Shown here piece by piece: positions 60,361 to 64,000 of a stretch of 64,000 nucleotides of DNA (positions within the stretch are counted from its first letter, which is position 1; each line of letters opens with the position of its first letter). Made by a program: the position numbers and the translations under genes. The stretch lies in NCBI GenBank assembly GCA_033852165.1, contig JAWSUZ010000008.1, positions 1 to 64,000 on the forward strand, in the 5' to 3' direction. The DNA is from Agarilytica sp033852165. Its GTDB lineage: Bacteria; Pseudomonadota; Gammaproteobacteria; Pseudomonadales; Cellvibrionaceae. Under the pieces are notes generated by a model. That model made no database searches. It worked only from the letters and a program-made list of their open reading frames with translations, and was not told the origin of the DNA.

Positions 60361-62465
60361 CTGATCTAATCATCGCCCTAGCCGGCAACCCCAATTGCGG
60401 AAAAACCACTGTATTCAATACCCTCACTGGGTCTCGCCAAAAGGTGGGGAACTGGGCTGGCGTCACCGTAGAAAAAAAGACCGGCACTTTACGCAATAAG
60501 AATCTCAACGTAGAAGTTGTAGATCTACCCGGCGTTTATACATTACAGGCAGAAGAACAGGGCATCGATGAGCAAATCGCGCGACGCTTCATCACTGAAG
60601 AGAAGCCAGATCTTATTGTTAACGTCCTCGACGCAGCTAACCTCAACCGTCATTTATTACTGACCCATGAACTGCTCGAAACCGGCTGCCCTCTCATCAT
60701 TGTCCTAAACATGATGGACGTGGCCGAAAGTCAGGGCATCCATATCGATGTAGAAGGGCTGGAACGTCGCCTAGGCGTCCCTGTTATTCCCGTTGTCGCC
60801 AGCAAATCCAAAGGCACCAACGAGCTTAAAGACAAAATATTCGAAATTGCACAAGACCCATCCCTCGCACCAAAAATCAAAGAAGACCTCCTCTGTGAAG
60901 AAGAAGCGATTACTCACCGCTTTCATTGGATTCAAGAGCAAACCCGTGATGTTGTTATCATGGAGCCTAGCCGCCAACCCTTTAGCGAAAAGATAGATGC
61001 CGTGGTTCTTAACCGCTGGTTAGGCATCCCTATCTTCCTGCTAATGATGTACTTGATGTTTATGTTTTCCATCAATCTCGGCGCAGTGTTTATCGATTTT
61101 TTTGATATATTACTTGGCGCATTGCTTGTCGATGGTTTGGGTAATCTGATGAGTAGCTTGGGTTCACCCGACTGGCTACGCACGATCATTGCCGATGGCG
61201 TTGGCGGTGGCATCCAGCTAGTTGGCACTTTTATTCCCGTTATTGGTTTTTTGTATTTATGCCTCAGCCTACTCGAAGGTTCCGGCTATATGGCTCGCGC
61301 AGGCTTTGTCGTTGATCGACTCATGGCCAGAATCGGTTTGCCCGGTAATGCTTTCGTACCACTTATTGTAGGGTTTGGCTGTAACGTGCCGTCGGTGATG
61401 GCTTCTCGCTCATTGACTCGCGAACAAGACCGCCTACTCACCATCGCCATGGCGCCATTTATGTCCTGCGGGGCTCGCCTTACCGTATACGCATTATTTG
61501 CCGCCGCGTTTTTCCCCAACAACGGCTCGCTCATCGTATTTGCCCTGTATTTATTCGGTATTTTAATGGCCGTCTTTACCGGTTGGTTGTTCAGAAAGAC
61601 CTTGTTTTCAGGCGAGTCCAGCCCCTCGTTTCAAGAAATGCCGGCATACCACGTGCCCACCGTCACGAATGTTTTTATGACAACGTGGCACCGACTTCGC
61701 GGTTTCGTTAAGCGCGCAGGCAGCACCATTGTCAAAGTGGTTGTCGCTCTTACCATTATTAACTCCATCGGTCTCGACGGCAGTTTTGGCAACCAGGACA
61801 GCAAAGAATCCCTTTTAAGCTATATCGGTAAAGCCCTTACGCCAGCACTTGCCCCCATCGGCGTACAGGAAGATAACTGGCCTGCCACTGTCGGTGTATT
61901 TACGGGTATTTTCGCTAAAGAAGCTGTCGTCGGTACTTTAGATGCTCTTTATCAAGATGTTGCTGGAGAGACGACAAAGGACGATGGCGAGTTTGATTTA
62001 TTGGCTTCGCTAGGCGATGCCTTTATCTCTATCGCGGACAACATTGGCGGCCTGGCAAGTACCATAGGCGACCCACTCGGCCTTGGTTCGGTTAATGACT
62101 CGTCAGAAGATCAGGGCGTATCCAACACTGGCATTGGCGCTATGCAAAATCTATTTGGAACGGCCTTTGCGGCGTTTTGTTACCTCGTATTTATACTGCT
62201 TTACACTCCATGTGTTGCCGTTATGGGAGCAATGAACAGAGAGTCCGGGCCCATGTGGGCCTCTCTAGTCATCGCCTGGTCGAGTTATTTAGCTTATTGG
62301 GCGGCTAGCTGCCTATATCAAATTGGTACCTTTTCAGCCAATCCAACCTTTGCCTCTTTCTGGCTTTTGGGTGCCGCTATATCGATGGCTCTGGTGGTTC
62401 AAGGATTAACGTTACTGGGAAGGCGCACTAAAAACTCTGACCCGAATATTATTGCTACGAGTTAA
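60357..62465 (+). CDS. feoB: Ferrous iron transporter FeoB
   Basis: GTP-gated Fe(II) uptake protein of the inner membrane, 702 residues. G-domain: AGNPNCGKTTVFNTLTG, DLPGVYTL, NMMD; then helical region, and the membrane core with GFGCNVPSVMASRSL and FMSCGARLTVYALFAAAF (two gate regions) and the late LYTPCVAVMGAMNRESG. It starts on GTG inside feoA. Its last 14 codons are found again, diverged, at 62692-62736. Confidence 0.96.
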   Translation: MTDLIIALAGNPNCGKTTVFNTLTGSRQKVGNWAGVTVEKKTGTLRNKNLNVEVVDLPGVYTLQAEEQGIDEQIARRFITEEKPDLIVNVLDAANLNRHLLLTHELLETGCPLIIVLNMMDVAESQGIHIDVEGLERRLGVPVIPVVASKSKGTNELKDKIFEIAQDPSLAPKIKEDLLCEEEAITHRFHWIQEQTRDVVIMEPSRQPFSEKIDAVVLNRWLGIPIFLLMMYLMFMFSINLGAVFIDFFDILLGALLVDGLGNLMSSLGSPDWLRTIIADGVGGGIQLVGTFIPVIGFLYLCLSLLEGSGYMARAGFVVDRLMARIGLPGNAFVPLIVGFGCNVPSVMASRSLTREQDRLLTIAMAPFMSCGARLTVYALFAAAFFPNNGSLIVFALYLFGILMAVFTGWLFRKTLFSGESSPSFQEMPAYHVPTVTNVFMTTWHRLRGFVKRAGSTIVKVVVALTIINSIGLDGSFGNQDSKESLLSYIGKALTPALAPIGVQEDNWPATVGVFTGIFAKEAVVGTLDALYQDVAGETTKDDGEFDLLASLGDAFISIADNIGGLASTIGDPLGLGSVNDSSEDQGVSNTGIGAMQNLFGTAFAAFCYLVFILLYTPCVAVMGAMNRESGPMWASLVIAWSSYLAYWAASCLYQIGTFSANPTFASFWLLGAAISMALVVQGLTLLGRRTKNSDPNIIATS

Positions 62466-62691
62466 AGAAGGTTATCGCCACAGCCCTTGCGGCATCGATA
62501 GTATTTATTCTCGGGGGACGGAGGAAACCGTAGAAATAATTTAACAAAAAAGTACCGCAGTAAAGAAACAGTTTCCGACCATCTCGGCCAAAGCTGATAT
62601 AGAATACCGTCAATTATGGGATGATTTTAGAGATTCTGCGTATTACTCCTACTCTTAAAACCAAGGACAGCCACTCGCTCCTCGATTCAGC

Positions 62692-62736
62692 AAACGCACC
62701 AAAAATCCAGACCCGAATATTATTGCGACCAGCTAA
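62692..62736 (+). pseudogene. Residual second feoB 3' end
   Basis: The bases translate in one frame as KRTKNPDPNIIATS-stop, matching the feoB C-terminus RRTKNSDPNIIATS-stop. The DNA differs mainly at silent positions; 17 bases (62710-62726 and 62439-62455) are identical, offset 271. The TAA overlaps the stop of the minus-strand NRPS gene. The 226 bases between the two copies carry no gene. It looks like a scar of recombination between feoB alleles. Confidence 0.7.
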
Positions 62737-64000
62737 TGCTCGAGCGCTGGATCACAGACCTCCGGTTTAATAAACAGGCAATCGGCCACAGCCTCAACGT
62801 GCGGCTCCTGCAGCATAGAAAAATGACTACCCCCGACCACACAGCCCTCTACGGGAGTTTCACAAACACTTGCCCACTCGGCTCTTAAATCACGATTTAT
62901 TTCTTCTGTCGAATATTGTTGTTCAGCAGAAATGACAAAAATACGGCCTTTATACTCACTCGGTTGATACTGCCGAGCCGCATCAAAATTAGCTGCAAGA
63001 ACAGCCGCCTGTTGCTGCAAAGAATTAAGACTAAAACCCTTAGAAAACTTGCCAAGCGTTTTTCCCCGCTGAAATAAATAACTAAGGCCCTCAGCCAAAT
63101 CCATGCGCTGTAGTTTTTCCAACGCCGCCATATCCTCATGCAAAGCATAATAAAATGCTAATCGATTAAGTAAAGTCAGATCATCAAGCGCTGGTAGAAA
63201 AGTGGATTCGTTGGCACCCACATCTATGATGACAAGCCTTTCCACGCAGTCTCCCCGGCTAACCAACTGCCGCGCAACTTCGAATGCGATTAAGCCTCCC
63301 ATGGAATGGCCGGCCAAATAATAAGGGCCGGCAGATTTTTCTTTGATCAAATCAATATAGTGCGCAGCCATGGCGGGAATTGATTTTAATATGCCAGCGT
63401 TGCCGTCCAGGCCACTGGCACTAATGCCCCACACGACTTGATCCGCACTTAAACGCTGCAGCAGTTTTTGATAGCCCTGACAATCTCCCTCTACCGGGTG
63501 AAATAAAAATAGTGGCGGCGCCTTTTTCTCAATATTTCGCTCAACCTTTTGCGGATAACGAGGTGATGATAACTCCTGTAAAATTGGCCGCACATTATTG
63601 TTATTACTTGAATTTTCCATCGCCTCAATGCAGTCGTGTAAACAGCCGATAAAAGTATTGGCCATTGTCTCTAGCAAGGCTTTTTCATAGCAGGAGGAGA
63701 CATAGGAGAAGGTCACGCTCAATTTACCCTCAAGCACCACCGCATTAATATCAAGCTGTACGCCGCGCTGCTGTCTGTCGTCGCGGGCTAGGCCCAAAAC
63801 CTCTTCCACGCCCGCAATAAATGAGCCCTCTGGGAATGTAGCATCAAAGCGGCCAAGATAGTTGAAACGAATATTGGGGGTCACTGCCAATGCTTTGTGA
63901 CCCGACATATAGCGTAACAGTCCATAACCGATGCCATTATTGGGCACCGCCGCTACTTGTTTTTGAATCGCGATCAACTGCTCCTTTAACTCACTGCCTT
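62733..64000 (-). CDS. Nonribosomal peptide synthetase, C-terminal part (E-TE)
   Basis: The 3' end of a large gene that continues beyond the window; about 422 residues are visible with an open frame to the edge. The first part is the end of an epimerization domain: PNNGIGYGLLRYMSG and NIRFNYLGRF match its E6 and E7 motifs. A linker is followed by a type I thioesterase with the active serine in YLAGHSMGGLIAFE and the His in GGSHFSMLQEP. No carrier domain lies between the two. The product would be released by hydrolysis or cyclisation, with the last residue possibly D-configured. The metabolite is unknown. Confidence 0.88.
   Translation of the reverse strand, partial: GSELKEQLIAIQKQVAAVPNNGIGYGLLRYMSGHKALAVTPNIRFNYLGRFDATFPEGSFIAGVEEVLGLARDDRQQRGVQLDINAVVLEGKLSVTFSYVSSCYEKALLETMANTFIGCLHDCIEAMENSSNNNNVRPILQELSSPRYPQKVERNIEKKAPPLFLFHPVEGDCQGYQKLLQRLSADQVVWGISASGLDGNAGILKSIPAMAAHYIDLIKEKSAGPYYLAGHSMGGLIAFEVARQLVSRGDCVERLVIIDVGANESTFLPALDDLTLLNRLAFYYALHEDMAALEKLQRMDLAEGLSYLFQRGKTLGKFSKGFSLNSLQQQAAVLAANFDAARQYQPSEYKGRIFVISAEQQYSTEEINRDLRAEWASVCETPVEGCVVGGSHFSMLQEPHVEAVADCLFIKPEVCDPALEH

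Overview
The window looks like chromosome of a marine, Cellvibrionales-type gammaproteobacterium (a Saccharophagus/Teredinibacter-like organism is my inference). The evidence is gene order: dacA-rlpA-mltB-rodA-mrdA-rlmH-rsfS-nadD-proA, the Pseudomonas-like run dksA-gluQRS-cbrX-cbrA-cbrB-(sRNA)-pcnB-folK-(kinase)-panB, a membrane pyrophosphatase beside a soluble one, and the end of a nonribosomal peptide synthetase at the right edge. I recognised no rRNA, tRNA or CRISPR array.

Layout. 0.2-1.6 kb: a PAS-PAS-GGDEF diguanylate cyclase. 1.6-7.2 kb: an A+T-rich accessory patch with a ParE/Phd toxin-antitoxin pair, small unknown genes, two broken genes (one a zinc D-Ala-type peptidase cut by an in-frame TGA and followed by a lipoprotein gene), and large stem-loops at gene ends, two of which share a conserved loop. 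7.2-22.8 kb: a long minus-strand block with an acetyltransferase, a BASS transporter, lipoate and cell-wall genes, nadD/proA, and a three-gene ATP-grasp/7TM/retropepsin operon. 23.3-27 kb: a glycine-zipper envelope protein with a response-regulator-like promoter, a PepSY protein, a PhoP/PhoQ-like pair, and a leader ORF coupled to a VanZ-like gene. 27-33.6 kb: RND exporter, FHA protein, ubiX, mpl, msrA. 33.8-37.4 kb: two tandem GAF-GGDEF cyclases. 37.5-40.5 kb: hppA and ppa, which are divergent. 40.5-46.8 kb: small and housekeeping genes including two minus-strand genes for an M15 peptidase and a HAD phosphatase, then dksA and gluQRS.

47-55.7 kb holds the most notable element. cbrX-cbrA-cbrB encode a sensor/sigma-54 activator pair for carbon/nitrogen choice. 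The cbrB-pcnB gap has an inverted TGTTAC/GTAACA site, a textbook -24/-12 promoter, about 120 nt of AAYAAYAA-type repeats and a strong terminator. I read this as a CrcZ-like Hfq/Crc-sequestering small RNA of about 240 nt. 56-62.5 kb: dxs, an Atm1-type ABC exporter and feoAB. Downstream of feoB lies a diverged second copy of the last 14 codons of feoB, which ends exactly where the minus-strand NRPS gene (epimerization plus thioesterase domains) stops; this looks like a recombination junction.

Several systems plausibly interact: three diguanylate cyclases with intact inhibitory sites (c-di-GMP), a PhoPQ-like system with its candidate target promoter next door, and CbrAB with its candidate sRNA. 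All functional statements are from sequence reading only; no database search was run.
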